The position numbers and the translations under genes are program-made. The notes below the pieces were generated by a model that saw only the letters and a list, made by a program, of their open reading frames with translations, did not search any database and was not told where the DNA came from. This document shows, piece after piece, positions 16,615 to 28,196 of a stretch of DNA of 64,000 nucleotides. Numbering within the stretch: position 1 is the first letter of the stretch; each line of letters begins with the position of its first letter. The DNA is from Nitratireductor sp. GISD-1A_MAKvit. GTDB lineage: Bacteria; Pseudomonadota; Alphaproteobacteria; Rhizobiales; Rhizobiaceae. Location: the NCBI RefSeq assembly GCF_040819555.1, contig NZ_CP161920.1, positions 1,983,001 through 2,047,000 of the forward strand. The letters run 5' to 3'.

Positions 16615-17037
16615 ATGAAATTCAGACCTCACGGCGGTTTTTTTCGCGCAACCGGATTGTTTGTTTGCTGTGGCGCGCTGGCGCTCTCTCTTTCCGGTTG
16701 TGTGAGTGCAAGTCTGGAGGATGCCGCGCCAGCTGCCGCCATTGTCGCTCCGGTCGAGGCCGAGCTGCCGGCATCTGCCGCGACGCCAGAATCCGTGCCT
16801 GTCACAGGGGTTCGTCGGACAGGCCTCTACCCCGACCTCAATGTTCCGCCGGAATCGGCCGCTGCTCCGATTGATGCCAATGAGAAGGATGCCCTCACGC
16901 GAGACCTGTCCGCGACACGGGAGCGGCTGGCTGGACGTGCGCCCGCAAACCATGCCGAGACGGAGGCGGCCCGTCTTCGCCGCCTTGCCAGAACCCATGC
17001 CGCGCGACAGCTCGAAGAAATCGAGAACACCGAGTAA
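16615..17037 (+). CDS. Small putative lipoprotein
   Basis: 140 residues. A basic N-terminus, hydrophobic helix and lipobox LSGC near residue 28 mark a lipoprotein. The rest is Ala/Pro/Glu-rich with a charged helix (about residues 95-138, TRERLAGRA...LRRLARTHAARQLEEIE). No known domain is recognised. It is followed 83 bp later by the aminotransferase gene in the same direction. Conserved small lipoproteins of this kind occur in Hyphomicrobiales, but function is unknown. Confidence 0.72.
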   Translation: MKFRPHGGFFRATGLFVCCGALALSLSGCVSASLEDAAPAAAIVAPVEAELPASAATPESVPVTGVRRTGLYPDLNVPPESAAAPIDANEKDALTRDLSATRERLAGRAPANHAETEAARLRRLARTHAARQLEEIENTE

Positions 17038-17120
17038 CCGTAAGCCGGCTTGCCCTCGACCGGTTGGTGGAATGGGTATAATAGGACCGGACGCTGCCCC
17101 CGTGTGGCCTGCATTGAGGT

Positions 17121-18344
17121 ATGATGATGGAAGAGTTCCACAAGATCCGTCGGCTCCCGCCCTATGTGTTCGAACAGGTGAACCGCCTGAAGGCGAGCGC
17201 GCGCTCGCGCGGTGCCGACATCATCGATCTGGGCATGGGAAACCCCGATCTGCCAACGCCTCAGGCCATAGTCGACAAACTGTGCGACGTGGTGCGCGAC
17301 CCGCGGACACATCGATATTCTTCCTCTCGTGGAATACCCGGACTTCGCCGGGCTCAGGCGGCATATTACGAACGCCGGTTCGGTGTGAAACTCGACCCCG
17401 AAACCCAGGTGGTTGCCACGCTGGGGTCCAAGGAAGGTTTTGCCAACATGGCTCAGGCGATTACCGCGCCGGGCGATGTGGTTTTGTGTCCCAATCCGAC
17501 CTATCCCATCCATGCTTTCGGTTTCATCATGTCGGGCGGGGTGGTTCGTGCAATCCCGGCAGAACCGGACACGAATTTCATACCGGCTCTTGAGAGGGCG
17601 GTCCGGTACTCGACCCCGAAGCCGATCGCGCTGATTCTCAATTATCCATCGAACCCGACGGCCTGTATGGCTTCGCTGGATTTTTATCGGGATGTGGTTG
17701 CGTTTGCCCGCAAGAACGATCTCATCATCCTGTCGGATCTGGCCTATTCGGAAATCTATTTCGACACCAATCCGCCACCTTCCGTTCTGGAAGTGCCAGG
17801 CGCAATGGATGTGACGGTGGAGTTCACGTCGATGTCGAAGACATTTTCCATGCCCGGCTGGCGCATGGGATTTGCGGTTGGCAACGAACGTCTGATCGCT
17901 GCACTCTCGCGCGTGAAATCCTATCTGGATTATGGTGCTTTCACCCCCATCCAGGTGGCTGCGGCGGCTGCGCTGAACTCCGACGGCGATGAAATTCGGG
18001 AGGTTCGCGAGGTTTACCGGCGTCGCCGGGACGTGCTCGTGGAATCGTTCGGCCGTGCCGGTTGGGAAGTTCCCCCACCGCCGGCAACCATGTTTGCCTG
18101 GGTTCCGATCCCCGACGGCTATCGTGATCTCGGCTCGCTCGAATTTTCCAAGCTCCTGGTTGAAAAAGCCGAGGTGGCCGTGGCACCGGGCATCGGTTTT
18201 GGCGAGTTAGGCGACAATCACGTGCGCATTGCACTGGTGGAAAACGAGCATCGCATCCGGCAGGCTGCGCGCAGCCTCAAGCGCTTTCTTGCAACCGAAC
18301 CGGAAAACACCGACAACGTCATCACGCTTGGCGCACGGCGCTGA
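17121..18344 (+). CDS. Class I/II PLP aminotransferase (AlaC / LL-DAP aminotransferase-like)
   Basis: 407 residues. Fold-type I PLP enzyme: IDLGMGNPDLPTP at the N-terminus, NPTYPIHAFGFI, NYPSNPTA (substrate carboxylate region), SDLAYSEIYFD and the PLP lysine in SMSKTFSMPGWRMGF, with the terminal arginine in HVRIALVEN. It resembles AlaC-type alanine/glutamate aminotransferases, which are often annotated as LL-diaminopimelate aminotransferase. The substrate is not certain. Three ATGs in a row at 17121-17127; the third is best spaced from GAGG at 17116-17119. It is followed 40 bp later by hom, so it may be co-transcribed and linked to aspartate-family amino acids. Confidence 0.88.
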   Translation: MMMEEFHKIRRLPPYVFEQVNRLKASARSRGADIIDLGMGNPDLPTPQAIVDKLCDVVRDPRTHRYSSSRGIPGLRRAQAAYYERRFGVKLDPETQVVATLGSKEGFANMAQAITAPGDVVLCPNPTYPIHAFGFIMSGGVVRAIPAEPDTNFIPALERAVRYSTPKPIALILNYPSNPTACMASLDFYRDVVAFARKNDLIILSDLAYSEIYFDTNPPPSVLEVPGAMDVTVEFTSMSKTFSMPGWRMGFAVGNERLIAALSRVKSYLDYGAFTPIQVAAAAALNSDGDEIREVREVYRRRRDVLVESFGRAGWEVPPPPATMFAWVPIPDGYRDLGSLEFSKLLVEKAEVAVAPGIGFGELGDNHVRIALVENEHRIRQAARSLKRFLATEPENTDNVITLGARR

Positions 18345-18384
18345 GCTCAATTCATTGAATTTTTAAGAAGGAGCACGCCGCATC

Positions 18385-19698
<1,314 letters not shown>

Positions 19699-19839
19699 CG
19701 CACGAATTGTTCCTGTCATATTTATTCAATCGATTCATGTTCTTGACGAGGTGGCTCGGGGGCTTGCCGTGCTGCCTCGTCTTTGCCACAAGAAGCCGGC
19801 CCGCCCATGGAAGGCGGACGAACATCAGGAATTGGATCC

Positions 19840-20817
19840 ATGTTAAAAGCCACGCAGGCGGGCCTTGACCGCATTCTCACGCTGGAACTCGTTCGTGTGA
19901 CGGAGCGCGCCGCTGTGGCTGCAGCGCGGTTGCGCGGACGCGGCGACGAGAAGGCGGCAGACCAGGTTGCCGTCGACGCCATGCGCTCGGAACTGAACCG
20001 GCTGCCCATCAAGGGAACTGTCGTTATCGGTGAGGGCGAGCGCGACGAAGCGCCGATGCTCTATATCGGTGAGGAAGTGGGCGTTGGTGATGGTCCGGAG
20101 GTGGATATCGCGCTGGATCCGCTGGAAGGCACCACCATCTGCGCGAAAAACCTGCCCAACTCTCTGGCAGTGATTGCCATTGCGGAACGCGGCAGCCTGC
20201 TCTACGCGCCCGATGTTTACATGGAGAAGATTGCCGTTGGCCCTGGGTATCCGGAAGGGGTCGTGGACCTCGATGCACCCGCGGTGGAGAACATCGAGGC
20301 ACTGGCGAAGGCCAAGGGTGTCCCGGTCAATGAGATCACCGCCTGCATTCTTGATCGTCCACGTCATGCGCGCCTGATCGAGGACGTTCGTGGCACAGGC
20401 GCCGCGATCCGCCTGATTGGCGATGGCGATGTGGCCGGCGTGATCCACACGACCGATCCCGACGAGACCGGCATCGACATCTACCTCGGTATCGGTGGAG
20501 CGCCAGAAGGCGTTCTTGCTGCGGCCGCTCTGCGCTGTATTGGCGGGCAGATGCAGGGCCGGCTCCAGCTCAACACGGATGAGAAGGTGGCGCGCGCGGC
20601 CAAGATGGGCATATCCGATCCCGGCAAGGTTTATCGCATGGACGAGATGGCCAGGGGGGATGTTCTCTTTGCCGCAACCGGCGTGACCGATGGCAACCTG
20701 CTTTCAGGCGTCAAGTTCGGCCGTGATCAGATCTCCACCCACACCATTGTCATGCGCTCTTCCTCGCAGACGGTTCGCGAGATCATTGCCCGGCATCAGG
20801 ACCTGGACAAGTTCTGA
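19840..20817 (+). CDS. glpX: Fructose-1,6-bisphosphatase class II
   Basis: 325 residues from the ATG at 19840, with AGGA nine bases upstream; in-frame ATGs at 19783 and 19807 would add a non-conserved leader. It hydrolyses fructose 1,6-bisphosphate in gluconeogenesis. Visible motifs are the metal ligands in VVIGEGERDEAPM and DIALDPLEGTTICA, and the C-terminal FAATGVTDGNLLSGVKF. In many alphaproteobacteria glpX follows hom and precedes recJ, as here. No anomaly. Confidence 0.95.
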   Translation: MLKATQAGLDRILTLELVRVTERAAVAAARLRGRGDEKAADQVAVDAMRSELNRLPIKGTVVIGEGERDEAPMLYIGEEVGVGDGPEVDIALDPLEGTTICAKNLPNSLAVIAIAERGSLLYAPDVYMEKIAVGPGYPEGVVDLDAPAVENIEALAKAKGVPVNEITACILDRPRHARLIEDVRGTGAAIRLIGDGDVAGVIHTTDPDETGIDIYLGIGGAPEGVLAAAALRCIGGQMQGRLQLNTDEKVARAAKMGISDPGKVYRMDEMARGDVLFAATGVTDGNLLSGVKFGRDQISTHTIVMRSSSQTVREIIARHQDLDKF

Positions 20818-20870
20818 GCGCGGGAGGGGGCTGCTTGCCTTTGTTCGTTCGCTGTGAAACGTAGGCAGCG

Positions 20871-22652
20871 ATGACTGGCGAAAAACGATACTTTCTCGAT
20901 GTCCGGCACTCCGCGCGTGGTCTTGCATGGGTGCACCGACTTGACCTGCGTGGTGAAAACGCTGCGCTGGCGATGGCGCAGACCCATGGTATTGCGGAGA
21001 TCGTGGCGCGCGTCCTCGCCGGCCGCGGGGTGGAGATGGATAAGGCGAGACGTTTTCTCGAGCCGACCATACGCGACCTCCTGCCTGACCCATCGACGCT
21101 GACGGATATGGACAAGGCCGCCGAACGGCTAGCGCACGCTGTGCGGCGGGGTGAGAGGGTGGCTATCTTCGGCGACTACGATGTTGATGGGGCCGTCTCC
21201 TCTGCCATGATGAAGCGGTTCCTGATGCATTATGGCATTGAGGCCGAAATCTACATTCCCGACCGTATTTTTGAAGGATATGGCCCCAATCCCGACGCGA
21301 TGCGCGACCTTGCGGGGCGGGCGAGCCTCATTGTCACGGTGGATTGCGGCGTGAACAGTGTTGCCGCAATCGCGGCGGCAAACGAGGCCGGCGCGGATGT
21401 GGTGGTTCTTGATCACCACCAGGTGGGTGGCGAGTTGCCGGATGCGGTGGCCGTCGTTAACCCCAACCGCGAGGACGACCTTTCGGGGCAGGGCTTTTTG
21501 TGTGCTGCGGGTGTCGTGTTTCTGGCGCTTGTACAGACGGCCAAGCACCTGCGACAGGGCGGCGAGGGCAGGAAACCGCCGGATCTGCTTGCCTTTCTGG
21601 ATCTGGTGGCGCTTGGAACCGTTTGCGATGTGGTCCCGCTGGTAGGGGTCAACCGTGCCTTTGTCGTCAAGGGGCTTCTGGCGGCGCGTCAGATGAACAC
21701 ACCGGGACTGGCGGCGCTGGCGCGGGTGTCGAGGATCGGCGAACCGCTCAACCCCTATCATCTGGGTTTCATGATCGGTCCGCGCATCAATGCGGGTGGG
21801 CGCATTGGCAATGCAGCGCTGGGCAGCAATCTGTTGGCCAGTGACGATCCGGCCGAGGCCGCAAAGATCGCCGAGACACTCGACCGGCTCAACACCGAAC
21901 GACAGGATATGGAAACGGTGATGCTGGCCGAAGCCAGGGCCGAGGCCGATGCCGAATTGATGGCGGGCGAGGGGCCTGCTGTTCTGGTGACGGCGAGCGA
22001 CCGCTGGCATCCGGGCATAGTGGGTTTGCTGGCGTCACGTCTCAAGGATCATGCCCGGCGACCGACCTTTGCGATCGCGTTTGATCCGAGCGGAAAAGGC
22101 ACCGGGTCCGGACGCTCCATACCCGGATTCGATCTCGGGAAAATTGTACGTGAGGCGGTGGACGAGGGCATTCTGGTGAAGGGCGGCGGACATGCGATGG
22201 CAGCCGGTATCACTGTAGAGCGCGAGAAACTCGGGGCGCTGCGGGCGTTCTTCGAGGAACGTGCCGCGAGTGCCGTGAAGAAGCTGCGGGATGCGGAAAG
22301 TCTGAAAATCGATGCGGCACTGTCTGCCGACGGCGCCAGCTTTGAGCTGCTTGCCGCTTTGGAAACGGCAGGACCATTCGGATCGGGACACCCCACACCG
22401 GTTCTGGCGCTTCCGCGACATCGCCTGGCGGACGCGCGGATCGTGGGCAACGGACACATTCGCGCTGAACTGCGCTCGCAGACCGGTGCGCGCATGGAGG
22501 CGATTGCGTTCCGTGCTGCCGAAACCGATCTCGGCAATTTTCTCTTCGCCAATCGCGGCGCCACAATCCATGTTGCGGGGACGATGGCAGCCAATCACTG
22601 GAACGGTACGAAACGCATTCAGCTGCGCCTACAGGACGCGGCGAGTGCGTAA
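20871..22652 (+). CDS. recJ: Single-stranded-DNA-specific exonuclease RecJ
   Basis: 593 residues. 5'-3' exonuclease of recombination and mismatch repair. The DHH phosphoesterase motifs are all present: FGDYDVDGAVSSA (residues about 97-109), VTVDCGVNS, and LDHHQVGG (about 180). The DHHA1 motif VKGGGHAMAAGITV lies near residue 440, followed by a C-terminal OB-like domain. The ATG at 20871 is 53 bp after glpX. Full length compared with E. coli RecJ (577). Confidence 0.95.
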   Translation: MTGEKRYFLDVRHSARGLAWVHRLDLRGENAALAMAQTHGIAEIVARVLAGRGVEMDKARRFLEPTIRDLLPDPSTLTDMDKAAERLAHAVRRGERVAIFGDYDVDGAVSSAMMKRFLMHYGIEAEIYIPDRIFEGYGPNPDAMRDLAGRASLIVTVDCGVNSVAAIAAANEAGADVVVLDHHQVGGELPDAVAVVNPNREDDLSGQGFLCAAGVVFLALVQTAKHLRQGGEGRKPPDLLAFLDLVALGTVCDVVPLVGVNRAFVVKGLLAARQMNTPGLAALARVSRIGEPLNPYHLGFMIGPRINAGGRIGNAALGSNLLASDDPAEAAKIAETLDRLNTERQDMETVMLAEARAEADAELMAGEGPAVLVTASDRWHPGIVGLLASRLKDHARRPTFAIAFDPSGKGTGSGRSIPGFDLGKIVREAVDEGILVKGGGHAMAAGITVEREKLGALRAFFEERAASAVKKLRDAESLKIDAALSADGASFELLAALETAGPFGSGHPTPVLALPRHRLADARIVGNGHIRAELRSQTGARMEAIAFRAAETDLGNFLFANRGATIHVAGTMAANHWNGTKRIQLRLQDAASA

Positions 22653-22661
22653 TCGCAGGGA

Positions 22662-23642
22662 TTAACCCAGAACCGCAATCAGCCGATCAAGTTCCGCCAG
22701 ACGGGCCTGGGTGGTCTCATATCCGATGGCAATGGCCTCATCTGCCCGGTGAAATTCGGTCAGACCTATGTGTCCGAGCTTGGGCTGCAATGACAGGTCA
22801 GGCGGATCGCCGGCCATGCGGGCGCGGGAAATCCGGTCCTGAATGATGTTGAACGCCTCAACCATCACGCCGGTAATGCCGAGCCGCTGATCACGTTTTT
22901 GAGGTCCCTTGTCGACAACGAGGGGCAGTTTGTCGTCGCCTCCGGTTTCGCTCGGCATATCCGCCGCATGCTTGATGACTGCGGCGCGCCCGAAAAGGTC
23001 GTAGTGGAGGTTGACGGCCATAACGAGCGGTTGCTCGTAGGAGCGGCAGGCGGAAACGGGAACCGGGTTCACAAGCGCGCCATCAACCAGCACACGGCCA
23101 TTGCACGTAACCGGTTCGAACACGCCCGGCAGGGCATATGACGCGCGCATTGCCGTGATGAGCGATCCGCTCGACAGCCAGATCTCATGCCCGGTACGGA
23201 TTTCTGCCGCGACGCAGACGAAGGGTTTTGCAAGATCGTCGAATGTGACGTCCCGCAGATGTTCCTCCATGCGTGCGGTCAGCTTCATCCCGCCAAAAAG
23301 GCCGCTTCCGCCGAAATTAATGTCGAGCAAGCCGAAGATGCGACGCTTGGTCAGGGAGCGCGCGAATTCTTCGAGCTCGTCCAGTTTCCCTGCCAGATAA
23401 CAGCCGCCAACCAGTGCGCCGATAGAGGTGCCCGCAATCATGCCAATGGGGACATTTGCTTCCTCAAGGGCACGCAGCACTCCAATGTGCGCCCAACCAC
23501 GCGCCGCACCGCCGCCCAGTGCCAGGGCGATGCCGTTGCGGGGCGTCGGGTCGGGAACTGGCTCGATTTGAGGCGGTTCCGGAGAAATCATCTCGAGTTC
23601 CCGGTTTTCCTGTTTTCTGCGTAGAGATGCCCAATCGAGCAT
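22662..23642 (-). CDS. Patatin-like phospholipase (RssA/NTE family)
   Basis: About 326 residues from the ATG at 23642, which has GAGGAG six bases upstream; a longer frame to 23717 is unlikely. The patatin core has the oxyanion loop GGGAARGWAHIGV, the nucleophile GTSIG near residue 80 and the catalytic aspartate in DGALVNPVP. There is no signal peptide; probably a cytosolic lipid acyl hydrolase. It is convergent with recJ (9 bp between stops). Substrate unknown. Confidence 0.9.
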   Translation of the reverse strand: MLDWASLRRKQENRELEMISPEPPQIEPVPDPTPRNGIALALGGGAARGWAHIGVLRALEEANVPIGMIAGTSIGALVGGCYLAGKLDELEEFARSLTKRRIFGLLDINFGGSGLFGGMKLTARMEEHLRDVTFDDLAKPFVCVAAEIRTGHEIWLSSGSLITAMRASYALPGVFEPVTCNGRVLVDGALVNPVPVSACRSYEQPLVMAVNLHYDLFGRAAVIKHAADMPSETGGDDKLPLVVDKGPQKRDQRLGITGVMVEAFNIIQDRISRARMAGDPPDLSLQPKLGHIGLTEFHRADEAIAIGYETTQARLAELDRLIAVLG

Positions 23643-23849
23643 GATCATCTCCTCGTGCCTTCGGGCATCATGCCCCGGGAACCGTATCGAATTTGTGAAT
23701 GTGCGTCGCTTGTGCAAACCGATTGGTTCAACGCGGCCAATTCAGGAAATTCGGACCTCCTCACTCTTCAAGATGGGCACTTTGCCCGGAAAGTCTATGT
23801 CGGCAGCATACAAAAAATCGAGACCGACTTTTGGTCAGGCACGCATGTT

Positions 23850-24284
23850 TTAATCAGCCAAAGGCTTCAGTCCAAGATCGATCAGTACGGGTTTTCCGTC
23901 GCGAATGCTCACATTTCGGTAGAAACAGGTGCGGCGCCCGGTGTGACAGGTCGCTCCTTTGCCGGTGACGCGTACGTTCAGATGCACCGCATCCTGATCG
24001 CAATCGGTCGCTATGGAGACAATGTGCTGGACATTGCCGGAAGTTTCTCCCTTCTTCCACAATTCTCCGCGCGAGCGCGACCAGTAGTGGGCGATGCCTG
24101 TCTCCAGCGTGGCTGCGAGCGCGTCGCTGTTCATATGCGCCACCATCAGGAGAGCGTTCGTATCAGCGTCTGTCACCACGGCAGTGATAAGGCCATTCGC
24201 ATCGAAACGCGGTGTGAAAGCCGCGCCTTCCTCAAGCGCAGCCTTGTCGGATGAGGCAGGGGAAAAGGAGACTGTCGGCATCAT
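23850..24284 (-). CDS. hisI: Phosphoribosyl-AMP cyclohydrolase
   Basis: 144 residues. Third step of histidine synthesis. Signatures: [34 protein letters not shown], and the metal-binding C-terminal DCDQDAVHL with [12 protein letters not shown] stand-alone enzyme without the HisE part, as usual in alphaproteobacteria. Its ATG overlaps the folE stop by four bases, so the two are translationally coupled despite belonging to different pathways. Both are cyclohydrolases acting on purine-type rings. Confidence 0.95.
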   Translation of the reverse strand: MMPTVSFSPASSDKAALEEGAAFTPRFDANGLITAVVTDADTNALLMVAHMNSDALAATLETGIAHYWSRSRGELWKKGETSGNVQHIVSIATDCDQDAVHLNVRVTGKGATCHTGRRTCFYRNVSIRDGKPVLIDLGLKPLAD

Positions 24285-24946
24285 CCGTGTTTGTCGCGCA
24301 GCATCGTCATGAAGCGCGCCTGCTCCTGCAGATCTTCACGGTAGGCACCGGTAAACGTGGTCGTCAATGTGACAGAACCCTGTTTGCGGATGCCGCGCAT
24401 GGCCATGCACATGTGCTCTGCTTCCACGAGAACGGCAACCCCGCGGGGTTTCAGAACGTCCTGAATGACATGGGCGATCTGCGCTGTCATTGCTTCCTGC
24501 GTTTGCAGGCGGCGGGCGAAAATGTCGACCACGCGGGCAATTTTCGAAAGGCCCACCACCTTGCCGTCCGGTAAATAGGCGACATGTGCCTTGCCGATGA
24601 TCGGCACCATGTGGTGTTCGCAGTGAGAGTGGAACGAAATGTCCCTGATGAGGACCATGTCGTTATAGCCCTGCACTTCCTCGAAAGTGCGGCCAAGTTC
24701 TTCAGCGGGGCACTGTTCGTAGCCGGAGAACATTTCACGATATGCCTTGGCAACGCGCTTGGGTGTCTCCACAAGGCCTTCGCGCTCGATGTCATCGCCG
24801 GTCCAGCGCAGAAGTGTGCGCACGGCATTTTCCACTTCGGCCTGAGACGGGCGTTCGGTAACTGACTTGTCCATACCGGGGTTTTTCTCCGCAGACGTCT
24901 CGTCTTTATCGGCGTGAGGCGGAAATTTTTTGATAATGGCGTCCAT
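24281..24946 (-). CDS. folE: GTP cyclohydrolase I
   Basis: 221 residues. Makes dihydroneopterin triphosphate, the first step to folate. Zinc and catalytic residues are seen in [21 protein letters not shown], and [17 protein letters not shown] near the C-terminus carries the other zinc cysteine. The N-terminal 30 residues are variable. It is divergent from the IscU-like gene, with a 241-bp gap that must hold both promoters. The stop overlaps hisI. Confidence 0.96.
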   Translation of the reverse strand: MDAIIKKFPPHADKDETSAEKNPGMDKSVTERPSQAEVENAVRTLLRWTGDDIEREGLVETPKRVAKAYREMFSGYEQCPAEELGRTFEEVQGYNDMVLIRDISFHSHCEHHMVPIIGKAHVAYLPDGKVVGLSKIARVVDIFARRLQTQEAMTAQIAHVIQDVLKPRGVAVLVEAEHMCMAMRGIRKQGSVTLTTTFTGAYREDLQEQARFMTMLRDKHG

Positions 24947-25187
24947 AGAAGGCGTCTCCCGTAGTTCCTGTCACGGCAGGAACGAGTTGAACGGTTCACG
25001 GCCTTATCCAGCGGGTAATGGAGAAAATCCTCAGCCCGGCCCGACAGTGGCGTGCACGAAACCGGAACCCGCAGCGCATCATGCCTTGTCGCGGGCCCAT
25101 GACAATCATTATATAAGTTGTTCGAAGCAGAAGGGAAGATGCCGAAACGACATTGATGTGTTTCGGTTGCGGCAAAGCAGGAAAACC

Positions 25188-25634
25188 ATGCTGGACGATG
25201 TTTACAACGCGAAAATTCTTGGTTTTGCCGGAAACATCCAGCGCATCGGGCGTCTGGACAATCCCGATGCCTCTGCCAAGGCGCACTCCAAACTCTGCGG
25301 TTCGACGGTCGTTGTGGACCTCAAGATGGACGGCGACACCATCACCGACTTTGCTCATGAAGTGAAAGCCTGCGCTCTTGGCCAGGCATCATCGTCCATC
25401 ATGGCAGCGGGGGTTGTGGGAGCAAAAGCAGATGAATTGCGCCGCGTTCGCGATGAGATGTATGCGATGCTCAAGGCGGAAGGCCCGCCGCCGACCGGTC
25501 GCTTCGAGGACCTCAGATATCTGGAGCCGGTGCGTGGATACAAGGCACGCCATGCTTCCACACTGCTTACATTCGACGCGGTTGTTGACGCAATCAGCCA
25601 GATCGAAAAAGCGAGAGCCGGCGCTGCGGCCTGA
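25188..25634 (+). CDS. IscU/SufU-like iron-sulfur scaffold protein
   Basis: 148 residues from the ATG at 25188 (an earlier in-frame start lies in non-conserved sequence). It shows the IscU fold: YNAKILGFAGNIQRIG, SKLCGSTVVVDLKMDGD (first cysteine) and EVKACALGQASSSIMA (second cysteine). The third ligand position expected in a SufU/IscU C-terminal helix reads ARHASTLLTFDAV, with no cysteine, so it lacks one canonical cluster ligand. yidD follows 3 bp later, probably in the same operon. Confidence 0.85.
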   Translation: MLDDVYNAKILGFAGNIQRIGRLDNPDASAKAHSKLCGSTVVVDLKMDGDTITDFAHEVKACALGQASSSIMAAGVVGAKADELRRVRDEMYAMLKAEGPPPTGRFEDLRYLEPVRGYKARHASTLLTFDAVVDAISQIEKARAGAAA

Positions 25635-25637
25635 AAG

Positions 25638-25979
25638 ATGGCAGGACCCGTTCGCAGTCGCAACTGGCAGGGACACTGGCCGAAAACGCCGGGCCGGCTC
25701 TTTGGAACGGCTTTCGTGCGTCTCTACCAGCTTACGCTTTCCGGGTTCGTGGGCAACAGCTGTCGGCATTTCCCCACCTGTTCGGAATACACTTTCGAGG
25801 CGATCGCCCGACATGGGTTTTGGGCTGGGGGCTGGATGGGCCTTTTCCGCGTGATGCGGTGCGGTCCAGGTGGAACGCATGGCGTCGACCCGGTGCCAGA
25901 TGAGCTCGAGCCTGATCTGCAATGGTGGACACCCTGGCGATTTTGGCGGATTGCCCGACAGAAGACTGAAGGCGGATAA
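25638..25979 (+). CDS. yidD: Membrane protein insertion efficiency factor YidD
   Basis: 113 residues. Small amphipathic inner-membrane-associated protein thought to help YidC-dependent insertion. The family core is clear: RLYQLTLSGFVGNSCRHFPT with CSEY, then GGWMGLFRVMRCGPGG and GVDPVP. It is longer than the E. coli protein (85) because of N- and C-terminal extensions, as is usual in Hyphomicrobiales. It is close behind the IscU-like gene. No yidC or rpmH is nearby. Confidence 0.94.
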   Translation: MAGPVRSRNWQGHWPKTPGRLFGTAFVRLYQLTLSGFVGNSCRHFPTCSEYTFEAIARHGFWAGGWMGLFRVMRCGPGGTHGVDPVPDELEPDLQWWTPWRFWRIARQKTEGG

Positions 25980-26134
25980 CGCGCCATTGCGACCTGCAGG
26001 ACATGTTTGCTGCGACATCACGGTTGTGGATTGCCCTTTACCTTCCTGATCGAAATGCTTATCCCGGGCTCGCAAACCCGAAATGCCCAAGACCACCCGC
26101 GTTCGTTGGCGGGACTGGATAAGGAGAACCCCCA

Positions 26135-28114
26135 ATGGCCGAGGCCGTTTCCCTCAAATTTCCCGATGGATCTGTTCGCGAGTATGACGCAGCGACGACC
26201 GGTGCCGATATTGCCGCTGGTATTTCCAAATCGCTGGCCAAGAAGTCTGTCGCATATGCGCTGAATGGGACGGTGCGTGATCTTTCAGATCCCGTCGCTT
26301 CATCCGGCGATATCGAGATCATCACCCGTGAGGATCCGCGCGCGCTGGAGTTGATCCGGCATGACGCAGCACATGTCTTGGCCGAAGCCGTGCAGGAGCT
26401 TTGGCCGGGCACCCAGGTCACCATCGGCCCCGTGATCGAAAACGGCTTTTATTACGACTTTGCCCGTGATGAACCTTTCACGCCTGAGGATCTTCCGGTC
26501 ATCGAAAAGAAGATGGCGGAGATCATTGCGCGCAACAAGCCGTTCACCAAGGAAATCTGGTCGCGCGACAAGGCCAAGGAAGTGTTCGCTGAAAAAGGCG
26601 AGAGCTACAAGGTCGAGTTGATCGACGCGATTCCCGAGGATCAGGACGTCAAGATTTACGCGCAGGGCGACTGGTTCGACCTCTGTCGCGGCCCGCACAT
26701 GGTCTCGACCGGCCAGATAGGCAAGGCTTTCAAGCTGATGAAGGTGGCCGGCGCCTATTGGCGCGGCGACGCCAACAACCCGATGCTGACGCGCATCTAC
26801 GGCACGGCCTGGCAGACGCAGGAAGAGCTCGACCAGTATCTGCACATGCTGGCAGAGGCCGAGAAGCGCGACCATCGTCGCCTTGGCCGCGAGATGGACC
26901 TGTTCCATTTCCAGGAAGAAGGCCCCGGCGTCGTGTTCTGGCACTCCAAGGGCTGGCGCATGTTCCAGAATCTGGTGAGCTACATGCGTCGCAGGCTTGC
27001 GACCGATGGCTATGAGGAAGTGAACGCTCCGCAGGTGCTCGACAAGAGCCTTTGGGAGACCTCCGGCCACTGGGGCTGGTACAAGGAGAACATGTTCAAG
27101 GTCGAATGCGCGGACGACGAGGCGGAAGACACCCGCACCTTCGCGCTTAAACCCATGAACTGCCCCGGCCATGTGCAGATCTTCAAGCACGGTCTGAAGT
27201 CATATCGGGATCTTCCGATTCGACTGGCCGAGTTCGGCAATGTGCACCGTTATGAGCCCTCGGGAGCCCTGCATGGCCTGATGCGTGTGCGCGGCTTCAC
27301 GCAGGACGACGCGCATATCTTCTGCACCGAGGAGCAGCTTGCCGCCGAGTGCCTCAAGATCAACGATCTGATTTTGTCCACATATGCCGATTTCGGCTTC
27401 GAGGAAATCACGGTCTTTTTCTCCACGCGCCCTGAAAAACGTGTCGGCTCCGATGCTTTGTGGGATCACGCCGAAGAGATCATGAGCAAGGTTCTGGTGC
27501 AGATTGCGGAGCAGTCAGGTGGCCGGATCAAAACCGCGATCAACCCGGGTGACGGTGCATTCTATGGTCCGAAGTTCGACTATGTTCTGAAGGACGCCAT
27601 TGGCCGCGAATGGCAATGCGGCACGACGCAGATCGATTTCAATCTTCCGGAGCGTTTTGGAGCGTTCTACATCGATCAGGATTCGGAGAAGAAGCAGCCG
27701 GTCATGGTGCACCGGGCCATCTGCGGCTCTATGGAACGCTTCCTTGGCATTCTGATCGAGAATTTCGCCGGTCACTTCCCGCTCTGGTTCGCGCCGGTGC
27801 AGGTGGTGGTGGCGACGATCACGTCCGATGCCGACGATTATGCGCTCAAAGTCACGGAGACGCTGAAGGAGGCCGGTCTTCTGGCCGAGGCGGATCTGCG
27901 CAACGAGAAGATCAACTACAAGGTCCGCGAGCATTCTCTGGCCAAGGTTCCGGTCATTCTCGTGTGCGGCAAGCGGGAAGCCGAGGAAGGGACTGTCAAT
28001 ATCCGTCGGCTGGGCAGCCGCGACCAGTCTTCCATGTCGCTGACAGATGTAACCGCCATGCTGGTCGAGGAGGCGACGCCGCCGGACCTGAAGCGCAAGG
28101 CTGGCACAGCCTAG
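26135..28114 (+). CDS. thrS: Threonyl-tRNA synthetase
   Basis: 659 residues. N-terminal TGS domain (residues 1-65), then the tRNA editing/SAD domain ([20 protein letters not shown] and CRGPHMV), the class II catalytic core with zinc-site cysteine in [10 protein letters not shown], motif 2 around [20 protein letters not shown], and motif 3 ([17 protein letters not shown]). A C-terminal anticodon-binding domain follows ([14 protein letters not shown]). The start at 26135 follows a GGAG site (AAGGAGAAC). An intrinsic terminator follows at 28147. Confidence 0.97.
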   Translation: MAEAVSLKFPDGSVREYDAATTGADIAAGISKSLAKKSVAYALNGTVRDLSDPVASSGDIEIITREDPRALELIRHDAAHVLAEAVQELWPGTQVTIGPVIENGFYYDFARDEPFTPEDLPVIEKKMAEIIARNKPFTKEIWSRDKAKEVFAEKGESYKVELIDAIPEDQDVKIYAQGDWFDLCRGPHMVSTGQIGKAFKLMKVAGAYWRGDANNPMLTRIYGTAWQTQEELDQYLHMLAEAEKRDHRRLGREMDLFHFQEEGPGVVFWHSKGWRMFQNLVSYMRRRLATDGYEEVNAPQVLDKSLWETSGHWGWYKENMFKVECADDEAEDTRTFALKPMNCPGHVQIFKHGLKSYRDLPIRLAEFGNVHRYEPSGALHGLMRVRGFTQDDAHIFCTEEQLAAECLKINDLILSTYADFGFEEITVFFSTRPEKRVGSDALWDHAEEIMSKVLVQIAEQSGGRIKTAINPGDGAFYGPKFDYVLKDAIGREWQCGTTQIDFNLPERFGAFYIDQDSEKKQPVMVHRAICGSMERFLGILIENFAGHFPLWFAPVQVVVATITSDADDYALKVTETLKEAGLLAEADLRNEKINYKVREHSLAKVPVILVCGKREAEEGTVNIRRLGSRDQSSMSLTDVTAMLVEEATPPDLKRKAGTA

Positions 28115-28146
28115 TCATTGAAGAAATGGAATTGCAAAAGAAAAAC

Positions 28147-28175
28147 AGCCCCGTCGGATCCGGCGGGGCTTTTTG
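28147..28175 (+). terminator. Intrinsic terminator of thrS
   Basis: AGCCCCG and CGGGGCT close a near-perfect palindrome centred on GGATCC (28147-28170), followed by TTTTT. It is 33 bp after the thrS stop and 22 bp before the end of the convergent gene. Confidence 0.9.
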
Positions 28176-28196
28176 ATTCTGTTGGTGTTTCAATTG

